NCBI RefSeq assembly: GCF_009834225.1
Contig: NZ_CP047176.1
Location: 3,658,001 to 3,722,000 of the forward strand
Direction of reading: 5' to 3'
Length of the DNA: 64,000 nucleotides
From: Rathayibacter sp. VKM Ac-2759
GTDB lineage: Bacteria; Actinomycetota; Actinomycetes; Actinomycetales; Microbacteriaceae
Shown: positions 32,523-40,820 of the stretch, in pieces
Numbering within the stretch: the stretch's first letter is position 1
How the letters are laid out: each line of letters begins with the position of its first letter
Position numbers and translations under genes: made by a program
The notes under the pieces: model-generated
Seen by the model: only the letters and a program-made list of their open reading frames with translations
Database searches by the model: none
What the model was told of the DNA's origin: nothing

Positions 32523-33617
32523 ATGGACGCCTCCCGTGACGAGACCCCCGCCTCCCCCGTCCCGGCCGCTCGGCGCGTCTCGATGGCCGACGTCGCGCGT
32601 GTCGCCGGCGTCAGCCAGAAGACCGTGTCGCGCGTCGTCAACGCCGAAGCGCACGTCTCCCCGGCCATCGCCGACCGCGTCACCGCGGCGATCCGGTCGC
32701 TCGGCTTCCGCCCCAACGCCGCGGCCCGCACGCTCGCCTCGCAGCGCAGCCGGAGGATCGGCATGGTCACCATGGGCACGTCGCTCTACGGGCCGTCGGC
32801 GATCCTCGACGGCGTCGAGCACGCCTCCCGCGCCGCCGGCTACTTCCTCAGCGTCGTCCGCACGCTCGAGAACAGCGGCAGCGAGCTGCAGACGGCCGTC
32901 GACACGCTGCTCGACCAGGGCGTGGACGGCATCATCCTCTCGGAGCCCGTCGACTTCGGTCATCCGCAGCTGCGGATCCCCGCCGGCGTCACCGTGCTCA
33001 GCTTCGACCACCCGGGCGAGAACCACCGCCCGGAGGAGCTCGTCGTCGGCACCGACGAGGCCGGGGCCGCACGCAGTGCGACCGAGCACCTCCTCGCCCT
33101 CGGCCACGAGACCGTCTGGCACATCGCCGGCGCCAGCACCTGGTCGGCCACCCGCCGCAGGATCGACGGCTGGCGCGCCGCGCTCGCCGACGCCGACGTC
33201 GCGGAACCACCCGTGCTGAGCGGCGACTGGACCCCGCGCTCGGGTGCCGAGGCGATGACCTCGATCCTGCACCGCCCCGACGTCACCGCCGTCTTCGCCG
33301 CCAACGACCAGATGGCGGTGGGTGCGATCCACGCCGCCGAGGCCGCCGGACTGCGGGTCCCCGACGACATCAGCGTCGTGGGGTTCGACGACGACCCCCT
33401 CTCGGAGTTCCTGCACACGCCCCTGACCACCGTGAAGCAGGACTTCGCCGAGGTCACCCGCATCGCCATGCACCGCATGATCCGCACGCTCGAGGGCCAC
33501 GCGCCCGCCGACCGGCACCGCTCCGTCCCCGCGCAGCTGATCGTCCGCGCCTCCTCGGGCCCGGCGAACAGCGCGCGGGCCTCGGTACGACCCCTCCCTC
33601 CGACCATGGTCCCCTGA
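32523..33617 (+). CDS. LacI-family transcriptional regulator of the beta-galactoside operon
   Basis: A 364-residue repressor with HTH MADVARVAGVSQKTVSRVVNA, hinge NAAARTLASQRSRRIGMV and a sugar-binding domain with VFAANDQMAVGAIHAAEAAGLRVPDDISVVGFDD. ATG at 32523 follows AAGGAGCTGGATCGC; the longer open frame upstream runs through the operators. It is the first gene after the twin-operator promoter and should repress its own operon until a galactoside-type inducer appears. Confidence 0.95.
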   Translation: MDASRDETPASPVPAARRVSMADVARVAGVSQKTVSRVVNAEAHVSPAIADRVTAAIRSLGFRPNAAARTLASQRSRRIGMVTMGTSLYGPSAILDGVEHASRAAGYFLSVVRTLENSGSELQTAVDTLLDQGVDGIILSEPVDFGHPQLRIPAGVTVLSFDHPGENHRPEELVVGTDEAGAARSATEHLLALGHETVWHIAGASTWSATRRRIDGWRAALADADVAEPPVLSGDWTPRSGAEAMTSILHRPDVTAVFAANDQMAVGAIHAAEAAGLRVPDDISVVGFDDDPLSEFLHTPLTTVKQDFAEVTRIAMHRMIRTLEGHAPADRHRSVPAQLIVRASSGPANSARASVRPLPPTMVP

Positions 33618-33721
33618 GCCACTCCCACGGAGGCGTCCCGCCTCCCGCACCCGGCCACCGCGCCACCGCGGTCCCTCCGGCGCGCCCTCCCGCGACCCCG
33701 CCCCCTCTTCGAGGAGTACCC

Positions 33722-35068
33722 ATGCACCCCCTCTCCCCCGCGCTCTCGCGCCGCGGACTGCTCCGCCTCGGCGCCGCGGCCGGCGGATCGGCGGCACTCG
33801 CCTCCCTCCTCGCCGCGTGCTCGACCACCGGCCCGCAGACTGCGCTGACGAGCGGAGCCGTCGACCTCTCGTTCTGGACCCACGACGACGGCTACGTGCA
33901 GTTCTTCACCGAGGCCCTCGCGCTCGCCGACGAGCGCACCGCGTTCGCCTACTCCCTCGACGTCACCAAGATCGGCGCGACCGACATCGTGACGAAGATG
34001 ATCGCGCAGGCCGTCGCCGGCTCCGGCACCCCCGACGTCGTCGGCATCGAGGTCGCGAACTTCGCGCGCACGCTCCGCGGAACCATCGCCTCCGAGCTGC
34101 TCGTCGACCTCACGGACGCCACCACGCCGTACCGCGACGACCTCATCGCCGCGCGGGTCGACGCGTTCAGCAAGGACGGCAGCCTCTACGCGCTCGACTC
34201 CGACACTCCGCTCGCCGTCTACTACTACCGCGCCGACGAGTTCGAGCGCCTCGGGGTGCCCACCGACCTCGAGACGTGGGAGGAGTTCGCCCGCGTGGGC
34301 GGCGAGATCAGCCGGCGGGAGGGCGTCTCGTTCGGCGCACTCTCGGTCGGCAGCGATCTGCCGCAGGTCGTGCAGGGCTACCAGCTGCTGCTGATGCAGC
34401 GCGGCGGTCAGCTCTTCGATCGCGAGGGGCGGCTCGACATCGAGACCCCGGAGGCGGAGGAGACGCTGAAGTTCGCGGCCGACGGTCTCGCCTCGGGCTT
34501 CTTCACCACCGTCGCCGACTACTACGGCCCGAGCATGCAGAGCGGGCTCAAGGACGCGACGATCCTCGGGGTCGACATGCCCACCTGGTACTCGAGCTAC
34601 GGCATCAAGCCGAACGTGCCCGAGCAGGCCGGCCTCTGGCGGGTCGCGGCGCTCCCGAGGTTCGAGGGCGGAGGCGGTCGCACGGCGGTGGGCGGCGGCA
34701 CCGGCTTCGCGGCGATCAAGGACAAGGCCAACAGCGACGCCGCGGTCGAGCTGATCCTCGCCGCCTACCTCGACCCCGCGCAGCAGGTGAAGCGGTACCG
34801 CGACCTCGGCTACCTCCCGACCCTGCGCTCGGTGTTCGACGACCCCGAGCTCGCGACCATCACCGACGAGTACTTCGGCGGCCAGGCCCTCTTCGACGTC
34901 TACGGCGAGATCATCGACGAGGTCCCGTCGCTGTACCAGAGCCAGGACCAGCAGATCCTCACGACAGTGCTGTCGGGCTACCTCCTCCAGGCCTACAAGG
35001 GCACCCTCTCCCCGGCGCAGGCGCTCCGCGCGGCGGCCGAGGACTTCCGCGGCCAGGCCCGCAGCTAA
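33722..35068 (+). CDS. CUT1 sugar ABC transporter substrate-binding lipoprotein
   Basis: A 448-residue extracellular solute-binding protein (SBP_bac_1). The N-terminus SRRGLLRLGAAA looks like a twin-arginine signal and ends in the lipobox LAAC with Cys33, so it may be a Tat-exported lipoprotein. DLSFWTHDDGYVQFF begins the mature fold. GAGGAG precedes the ATG. It is followed by two permease genes and a GH42 beta-galactosidase, pointing to galacto-oligosaccharide or galactan fragments as ligand. The ATPase is not encoded here and is probably a shared MsmK-type protein. Confidence 0.93.
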   Translation: MHPLSPALSRRGLLRLGAAAGGSAALASLLAACSTTGPQTALTSGAVDLSFWTHDDGYVQFFTEALALADERTAFAYSLDVTKIGATDIVTKMIAQAVAGSGTPDVVGIEVANFARTLRGTIASELLVDLTDATTPYRDDLIAARVDAFSKDGSLYALDSDTPLAVYYYRADEFERLGVPTDLETWEEFARVGGEISRREGVSFGALSVGSDLPQVVQGYQLLLMQRGGQLFDREGRLDIETPEAEETLKFAADGLASGFFTTVADYYGPSMQSGLKDATILGVDMPTWYSSYGIKPNVPEQAGLWRVAALPRFEGGGGRTAVGGGTGFAAIKDKANSDAAVELILAAYLDPAQQVKRYRDLGYLPTLRSVFDDPELATITDEYFGGQALFDVYGEIIDEVPSLYQSQDQQILTTVLSGYLLQAYKGTLSPAQALRAAAEDFRGQARS

Positions 35069-35077
35069 GGATCGATG

Positions 35078-36046
35078 ATGTCGGCTCTCACCACCGCGGG
35101 CCCGCCCGCCTCGGCCCAGGACGGACGCGGCGGCTCCCCGCTCGACGCCGCCCGCGCCACGAAGCGCAAGCGCCTGAACACCTCGGGCGGCAGCGCTCCC
35201 TACCTCTTCATCGCGCCGTTCTACGTGCTCTACGCCCTCTTCATGATCGTGCCGGTCGGGGCCGCGGTCTTCCTCAGCCTCACCGAGTGGGTCGGCCTCG
35301 GCTCGCCCGAGTTCGTGGGCCTGGCCAACTACGGGAACCTGATCAGCGACACGAGCTTCGGCGTCGCCCTGGTCAACACGCTGATCTACACGCTCATCGC
35401 GGTCTTCGTGATCGTGCCGTGCTCGCTCCTGATCGCGCAGGGGCTCAACGCCCGCGGGCTCAAGGCGCGCGACCTCTTCCGACTCACCTTCTTCATCCCG
35501 ATGGTGCTCTCGCCGATCGTCATCGCGCTGATCTACAGCCTGATCTTCGACCGCAGCTACGGGCTGCTGAACTCGCTGATCCGCGCGGTCGTCGGCGTCG
35601 GCGACATCGACTGGCTCGGCGACCCGACCCTCGCGAAGGTCGCGATCGGCTTCGTGCTGCTCTGGCGCACGGTGGGCTACCTCACCATCTTCTTCCTCGC
35701 CGCGCTGCAGGCCGTGCCGCCGGAGCTGTACGAGGCCGCCGAGCTCGACGGGGCGGGAGTGCTGGGCAAGTTCCGCAACGTCACCCTGCCCGCGATCCGG
35801 CCGGTGACCGCGTTCGTGGTGGTCACCTCCTTCATCAGCGCCGCGCAGCTCTTCGACGAGCCCTACCTGCTCACCCGGGGCGGGCCCGGAGAGGCGACGC
35901 TCTCGGTCTCGATGTTCATCTACCGCGCCGCGTTCGAACGCCAGCAGTTCGGGTACGCCGCCGCGGCCGGAGTCGTGCTCTTCGTGGTCGTCTTCGCCGT
36001 CAGCCAGATCCTCAACCGCGCCCTCGCCATCGGGAGAACCTCATGA
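35078..36046 (+). CDS. CUT1 sugar ABC transporter permease (MalF-like)
   Basis: A 322-residue membrane protein with six predicted helices in the BPD_transp_1 fold. APFYVLYALFMIVPVGAAVFLSLTEW is helix 1, and the EAA loop is ELYEAAELDGAGVLGKFRNVTLPAIRPV. Two consecutive ATG codons (35075, 35078) exist; the second has the better distance from AAGGA. Its stop overlaps the next permease start (ATGA). Confidence 0.94.
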   Translation: MSALTTAGPPASAQDGRGGSPLDAARATKRKRLNTSGGSAPYLFIAPFYVLYALFMIVPVGAAVFLSLTEWVGLGSPEFVGLANYGNLISDTSFGVALVNTLIYTLIAVFVIVPCSLLIAQGLNARGLKARDLFRLTFFIPMVLSPIVIALIYSLIFDRSYGLLNSLIRAVVGVGDIDWLGDPTLAKVAIGFVLLWRTVGYLTIFFLAALQAVPPELYEAAELDGAGVLGKFRNVTLPAIRPVTAFVVVTSFISAAQLFDEPYLLTRGGPGEATLSVSMFIYRAAFERQQFGYAAAAGVVLFVVVFAVSQILNRALAIGRTS

Positions 36047-36942
36047 CCGCCACCACGGGAATCGTCACGGCCGACGCATCTGAGCGCCGGCACCCCGCGA
36101 AGCAGCGCAAGGCCTCCGGAGGCGAGCGCGCCCGCCGCGGGCTGCTCTACGTCACCCTCTCCGCCCTGCTGCTGGTCTTCGTCTTCCCGCTGCTGTGGGC
36201 GCTGAGCGGCTCGTTCAAGGACCGCGGCGACATCTTCTCGACCCCGCCGTCGCTCCTCCCGAACCCCGCGACGACCGACAACTACGTCAACCTGCTGACC
36301 ACCCAGCCGTTCTGGGCCTGGTTCGGCATGAGCGTGGGCACCGCGCTGCTCGCCACGCTGGTCTCGGTGTTCGTCTGCGCCATGGCGGGCTACGGATTCG
36401 CGAAGTTCGCGTTCCGAGGCAAGCGCGTGCTCTTCACGATCATGTTCTCGTCGCTCTCGGTGCCGTTCGTCGTGATCCTGGTGCCGCTGTTCATCCTGAT
36501 CGTGAAGGCGGGACTCGCGAACCCGTGGTTCGCGCTGATCGTGCCGTGGGTGGCTCCGGCGTTCGGGATCTTCATGATGCAGCAATTCATCGTGCAGTCG
36601 ATCCCGGACGAGATCATCGAGGCCGCCCGGATCGACGGCAACTCCGAGTTCGGCACCTTCTGGCGCGTCGTACTGCCCCTGCTCCGCCCGTCGCTCGGAG
36701 CGCTCGGCGTGTGGAGCTTCCTCCAGAGCTACAACAGCTTCCTCTGGCCGCTCGTTCTGCTCTCGGACTCGTCGCAGTACACGCTGCCGCTCGGGCTGAA
36801 CATCCTCTTCGCCTCCGAGAACCGCTCCTACGACCTGGTCCTGGCCGGCGCGGTGCTGGCCTCGGTGCCGACCATCCTGGTCTTCTTCCTGCTGCGCAAG
36901 CAGCTGCTCGACGGGCTCACCGCGGGCGCCGTCAAGGGCTGA
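36043..36942 (+). CDS. CUT1 sugar ABC transporter permease (MalG-like)
   Basis: A 299-residue partner permease. An N-terminal cytoplasmic extension is followed by helix 1 (LLLVFVFPLLWALSGSFK) and later the EAA loop IPDEIIEAARIDGNSEFGTFWRVVLPLLRPS, as in MalG/LacG. Start ATG overlaps the upstream stop. The two permeases form the pore for the oligosaccharide bound by the upstream lipoprotein. Confidence 0.94.
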   Translation: MTATTGIVTADASERRHPAKQRKASGGERARRGLLYVTLSALLLVFVFPLLWALSGSFKDRGDIFSTPPSLLPNPATTDNYVNLLTTQPFWAWFGMSVGTALLATLVSVFVCAMAGYGFAKFAFRGKRVLFTIMFSSLSVPFVVILVPLFILIVKAGLANPWFALIVPWVAPAFGIFMMQQFIVQSIPDEIIEAARIDGNSEFGTFWRVVLPLLRPSLGALGVWSFLQSYNSFLWPLVLLSDSSQYTLPLGLNILFASENRSYDLVLAGAVLASVPTILVFFLLRKQLLDGLTAGAVKG

Positions 36943-36991
36943 CGCCCTCCTCCTCACCTCCTCTGTCACTCGGAAAGCCTGAAAGGCGACC

Positions 36992-39124
36992 ATGCAGCAC
37001 CTCACCGACCGCATCCTCTTCGGCGCGGCGTACTACCACGAGTACCAGCCGACCTCCCGGCTGGGCAGCCGCGACCTCGCCGAGGACCTGCGGCTGATGA
37101 AGGCGGCGGGCTTCACGGTCATCCGCGTCGGCGAGTCGGTGTGGTCGACCTGGGAGCCCGAGAACGGGGTGTTCGAGCTGGACTGGCTGCAGCCGGTGCT
37201 CGACGCGGCGCACGAGCAGGGGATCGCCGTGGTGCTCGGCACGCCCACCTACGCGGCCCCGATGTGGCTGGCGCGGCTCTCCCCCGAGATCAACGTGCAG
37301 CGCTCGACCGGGCAGCCGATGGGCTGGGGCGCGCGGCAGGAGATCGACTACTCGCACCCGGCCTTCCTCTTCCACGCCGAGCGCGTCGTCCGGAGGATCG
37401 TGGAGCGCTACGCCGCGCACCCGGCGGTCATCGGGTTCCAGGTCGACAACGAGCCGGGCAACGAGATCTTCGCCAACCGGCAGGTCTTCGAGCGCTTCGT
37501 CGATCACCTGCGGACGCGGTACGGCTCCGTCGAGGCCCTCAACGACGAGTGGGGCCTCACCTACTGGTCGCACCGGCTGTCGACCTGGGCGGACCTCTGG
37601 ACGCCCGACGCGAACCTGCAGCCGCAGTACGACCTGGCGTGGCGCCGGTTCCAGGCGTCGATCACCACGGACTTCATCGGCTGGCAGGCCGCGATCGTGC
37701 GCGAGATCACGGCGAGGGTCGGGCGCGACGACCAGTTCGTGACCACCTGCATCTCGTACGAGCGCAGGACCGCGCAGGACGAGGTGCTCGCGGCCGACCT
37801 CGACGTGACCGCGGGCAACCCCTACTACCGGATGCAGGACGGACTCGCGCTGCCCGACGCCCGGCCGTTCGACCAGCACTGGACCACCTCGGGCACCTGG
37901 GCGCTCTACGCCACCGCCGACCGCATGTACGGGTCGAAGCAGGCGCCGTTCCTGGTGACCGAGACCGACGCGCAGGCGATCGGCATGCCGTGGCAGAACG
38001 AGCCCGGCTTCGACGGCCAGTGGCGCCAGGCCGCCTGGGCGCTGGTCTCGAGGGGCGCCACGATGATCGAGTACTGGCACTGGCACACGCTGCACCACGG
38101 CGCCGAGACGTACTGGGGAGGCATCCTGCCGCACTCACAGGAGCCCGGCCGCGTCTACGAGCAGATCGCGGCGCTCGGGGCCGACTTCGCGGCGGCCGGC
38201 GACCGGGTGACCGAGCTGGTGCCCGACTCCGACGTGGCGCTGCTGTTCTCGAACGAGAGCAAGTGGGCGCTGGAGGAGTACCCGGCGTTCAGCGACTCGG
38301 CGCACGGCACCGCCGACTCCCGCGGGGTCCCGGTGGCGTCGGCGCGCTCGTTCCAGACCGCGTTCGACGCGTTCGCGCGCGGCGCGTTCGACGCGGGGCT
38401 CTCCGCGCGGACCGTGCACCCGTCGCAGCTGACCACTCCGGAGGAGTTCGCCGCTGCGCATCCGGTGCTCGTCGCGGCGGCGTTCACGATCGCGACCGAC
38501 GCCGAGCTGCAGTGGCTCGAGGCGTACGCGGCGGCGGGCGGGCACCTGATCGTGGGGGTGCGCACCGGTTACGAGGACGAGGAGGCGCGGGCGCGCCTGC
38601 AGCGCAAGCCCGCGTTCCTCGACGTCGCCGCGGGCATCCACTACGACGAGTTCGCGAACCTGGCGGTGCCGCTTCCGGTCGTCGCGGAGGCGGGGTTCCC
38701 GCTGCCGCAGGGCGCTCGCGCGACGCTGTGGGCCGACGGGGTGCAGGTCGACGACGCGACGGTGCTGGTGCGCTACGAGCACCCGCACTACGGCCGCTTC
38801 CCCGCCGTGACGACGCGGGAGCACGGGGCGGGGCGGGTCACCTACGTGGGGACGGTCCCGGATCTCGCGCTCGCGCGGGCGCTGATGGAGTGGGCGGTGC
38901 AGGAGCCGTCGCTCTGGCGCCGCGACTCGGCGTCGCAGACGGTGACGAGCGCGACGAACCGCCACGGCGAGCGCATCCGCTTCGTGCACAACTGGTCGTG
39001 GGAGCCGTCGACGTTCACGCTGCCGGGCGGCGCGTCGGACGTGCTCTCGGGAGAGGCCCTGCCGGCCGGAGCGGTGCTCGAGCTCGGGCCGTGGGACGTG
39101 CGCGTGCTCGCGACGCCCGCCTGA
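36992..39124 (+). CDS. Beta-galactosidase, glycoside hydrolase family 42
   Basis: A 710-residue retaining beta-galactosidase, probably trimeric and cytoplasmic (no signal peptide). The N-terminal TIM barrel opens with FGAAYYHEYQP and has the acid/base Glu154 in QVDNEPGN and the nucleophile Glu324 in LVTETDAQ. A trimerisation domain and C-terminal beta domain follow, ending with WSWEPSTFTLPGG and VLELGPWDVRVL. It is the last gene of the lacI-ABC operon and should cut imported galacto-oligosaccharides or arabinogalactan fragments. GAAAGG precedes its ATG. Confidence 0.95.
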   Translation: MQHLTDRILFGAAYYHEYQPTSRLGSRDLAEDLRLMKAAGFTVIRVGESVWSTWEPENGVFELDWLQPVLDAAHEQGIAVVLGTPTYAAPMWLARLSPEINVQRSTGQPMGWGARQEIDYSHPAFLFHAERVVRRIVERYAAHPAVIGFQVDNEPGNEIFANRQVFERFVDHLRTRYGSVEALNDEWGLTYWSHRLSTWADLWTPDANLQPQYDLAWRRFQASITTDFIGWQAAIVREITARVGRDDQFVTTCISYERRTAQDEVLAADLDVTAGNPYYRMQDGLALPDARPFDQHWTTSGTWALYATADRMYGSKQAPFLVTETDAQAIGMPWQNEPGFDGQWRQAAWALVSRGATMIEYWHWHTLHHGAETYWGGILPHSQEPGRVYEQIAALGADFAAAGDRVTELVPDSDVALLFSNESKWALEEYPAFSDSAHGTADSRGVPVASARSFQTAFDAFARGAFDAGLSARTVHPSQLTTPEEFAAAHPVLVAAAFTIATDAELQWLEAYAAAGGHLIVGVRTGYEDEEARARLQRKPAFLDVAAGIHYDEFANLAVPLPVVAEAGFPLPQGARATLWADGVQVDDATVLVRYEHPHYGRFPAVTTREHGAGRVTYVGTVPDLALARALMEWAVQEPSLWRRDSASQTVTSATNRHGERIRFVHNWSWEPSTFTLPGGASDVLSGEALPAGAVLELGPWDVRVLATPA

Positions 39125-39155
39125 GCACCGGCCTCCCGTCGACTCCGCGCGCCGG

Positions 39156-39208
39156 TCGAGAACGCAGGAGTTGTCGCGCTCGACCCTCGAGTGCGACAAC
39201 TCCTGGAG
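39156..39208. repeat. Dispersed palindromic intergenic repeat, copy 2
   Basis: Second copy of the element at 32353-32405, with core hairpin 39165-39205. The two differences fall in the stem: here C39177 pairs with G39193 where copy 1 has a C-A mismatch, and G39178 makes a wobble with T39192 where copy 1 has A-T. It lies after the GH42 stop and could also act as a terminator. Confidence 0.8.
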
Positions 39209-39261
39209 GTTCGACGCTCGTGGAGGCTCGACGCGGGCGCCCGAGGGGCAGGATGGGCGGC

Positions 39262-39297
39262 ATGCAGACGAGCCGACCCGCCGCCGTGACCGCGTGA
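39262..39297 (+). CDS. 11-residue leader ORF overlapping the LtrA start
   Basis: ATG at 39262 encodes MQTSRPAAVTA; its TGA overlaps the GTG start of the next gene (GTGA at 39294-39297). GGGGCAGGA lies upstream, while the GTG has no site of its own. Possibly a translation-coupling leader; could be chance. Confidence 0.35.
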   Translation: MQTSRPAAVTA

Positions 39298-40469
39298 GCA
39301 GCGCGCACCCCCTCCGCGTCCGGATGCGGCCGCGCGCGATCGACGAGCCGCACCGGGTGTCGTCCCCCCTCGAGCTGCTCGTCGACCTCACGTTCGTCGT
39401 CGCGATCGCGCAGATCGTCACGCAGCTCGCGCACGCCACCGAGGAGGGCCACCTGGGCGAGACCATCGGCCCGTTCGCGATGGTCTTCTTCGCGATCTGG
39501 TGGGCGTGGATGAACTTCACCTGGTTCGCCTCCGGCTACGACACCGACGACGTTCCCTACCGCCTGCTGACGATGGCCCAGATGGGCGGTGTGCTCGTGC
39601 TCGCCGCGGGAGTCCCGGCCGCGTTCGAGGAGGGCGACCTCACCGCCATCACGATCGGCTACGCGATCATGCGGTTCGCGCTGGTGACCCAGTGGATCCG
39701 CGTCGCGGTGTCGACTCCGGAGCACCGCGTCGCGGCCCTGCGCAGCGCGGTCGGCTTCTCGGTCGTGCAGGTCGGCTGGCTGCTGCGGCTCCTGCTGCCG
39801 CCCGACCTCGCGACGGTGAGCTTCGTCGTGCTCGCCGCGCTCGAGCTGAGCGTGCCGCTCTGGTCGGTGCGCGCGGGCGATCCGAGCTGGCACCCGCACC
39901 ACATCGCCGAGCGGTACGGGCTGTTCACGATCATCCTGCTCGGCGAGGGCGTGCTCGCGGCGGTGACCGGCGTGCAGCGCGCCCTGTCGGAGGCGGGCGT
40001 CAGCGCCTCGCTCGTCCTCGTGTCGGCCTGCGCACTGGTCATCGTCTTCGCGCTCTGGTGGCTCTCCTACCTGCACCCCTCGGGCGAGCTCCTCGAGCGC
40101 CGGAGGGGCCTCTCGTACCTGTGGGGCTACGCGCACTTCGCGGTCTTCGCGGCACTGGCCGCGCTCGGCTCCGGGCTCGAGGCGTCCGTCGCGGCGACAG
40201 CCGGGCACCTCGAGGCGGCCGACGCGATGGTGGGGGCGGCCGTGGCGGTCCCGGTCGCGGCCTACCTGCTGCTGCTCTGGGCGGTGCACGTGCCGCTCGG
40301 CGAGCAGCAGCCGCTCCGGGCGCCGCTCGTGCTGCCCGCCGTCGGCGCCGTGCTCGCGACGCCGCTGCTCGCGGAACCGTTCGGGGTCGGAGCGGCGGTG
40401 GTCGCGGTCGCACTCGTGTGCGCCGGCGTGGTCACGGCTGCCGTCTGGCGGCAGCGCGCCAGGGGGTGA
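39294..40469 (+). CDS. Low temperature requirement protein A (LtrA)-like membrane protein
   Basis: A 391-residue polytopic membrane protein with roughly 10-12 helices. The LtrA signature EPHRVSSPLELLVDLTFVVAIAQIVTQLAH is at the N-terminus (split over residues 17-47), with WAWMNFTWFASGYDTDD and ERYGLFTIILLGEGVLA later. The molecular role of LtrA proteins is not known. GTG 39294 is chosen because it gives a complete N-terminus; ATG at 39324-39326 is an alternative. A run of ten G residues follows the stop (40477-40486). Confidence 0.88.
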   Translation: MSSAHPLRVRMRPRAIDEPHRVSSPLELLVDLTFVVAIAQIVTQLAHATEEGHLGETIGPFAMVFFAIWWAWMNFTWFASGYDTDDVPYRLLTMAQMGGVLVLAAGVPAAFEEGDLTAITIGYAIMRFALVTQWIRVAVSTPEHRVAALRSAVGFSVVQVGWLLRLLLPPDLATVSFVVLAALELSVPLWSVRAGDPSWHPHHIAERYGLFTIILLGEGVLAAVTGVQRALSEAGVSASLVLVSACALVIVFALWWLSYLHPSGELLERRRGLSYLWGYAHFAVFAALAALGSGLEASVAATAGHLEAADAMVGAAVAVPVAAYLLLLWAVHVPLGEQQPLRAPLVLPAVGAVLATPLLAEPFGVGAAVVAVALVCAGVVTAAVWRQRARG

Positions 40470-40609
40470 GCCCGCCGGGGGGGGGGTTCTGGGCCGGATC
40501 ACAGGGACGCCCCAGGAGGCGGAGGGGATCCGACGCCTAGTCTCGAGGGACACGCGCACCGTCATCTCGGGAGCGCGGCCCCCTCACCACGACGCCAAGG
40601 ACGACGCCG

Positions 40610-40774
40610 ATGAACCGGACCACGACGATCACCGCTCTCGCCTGCGGACTGCTGCTCACCTCGGGCGTGGCCGCTCCGGCCCACGCCTCCCCCGCCGACC
40701 GGGTCGAGAGCAGCACCATCGACACCGAGCCCGACACGCTCCTGATCAACGGCAACGCCTTCACGCTCGACTGA
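40610..40774 (+). CDS. Small secreted peptide (54 residues with signal peptide)
   Basis: ATG at 40610 after AAGGACGACGCCG, stop at 40772-40774. The N-terminus MNRTTTITALACGLLLTS is a clear signal sequence with cleavage expected after AHA near residue 26. The mature part, about 28 residues, is acidic (motifs DRVESST and IDTEPDT) and lacks cysteine. No family recognised. It stands alone between two larger genes; a role as a secreted signal or wall-associated peptide is possible but unsupported. Confidence 0.6.
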   Translation: MNRTTTITALACGLLLTSGVAAPAHASPADRVESSTIDTEPDTLLINGNAFTLD

Positions 40775-40820
40775 CCGGGGCTGCGCGGGCCGCTCGATCA
40801 ACGAGGCGGCGCGCACGGGA

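Noticed and set aside
40477-40486. Run of ten G as a phase-variation tract
   Set aside because: It lies outside any coding region and after the stop of the LtrA-like gene; it may instead be an assembly weak spot.
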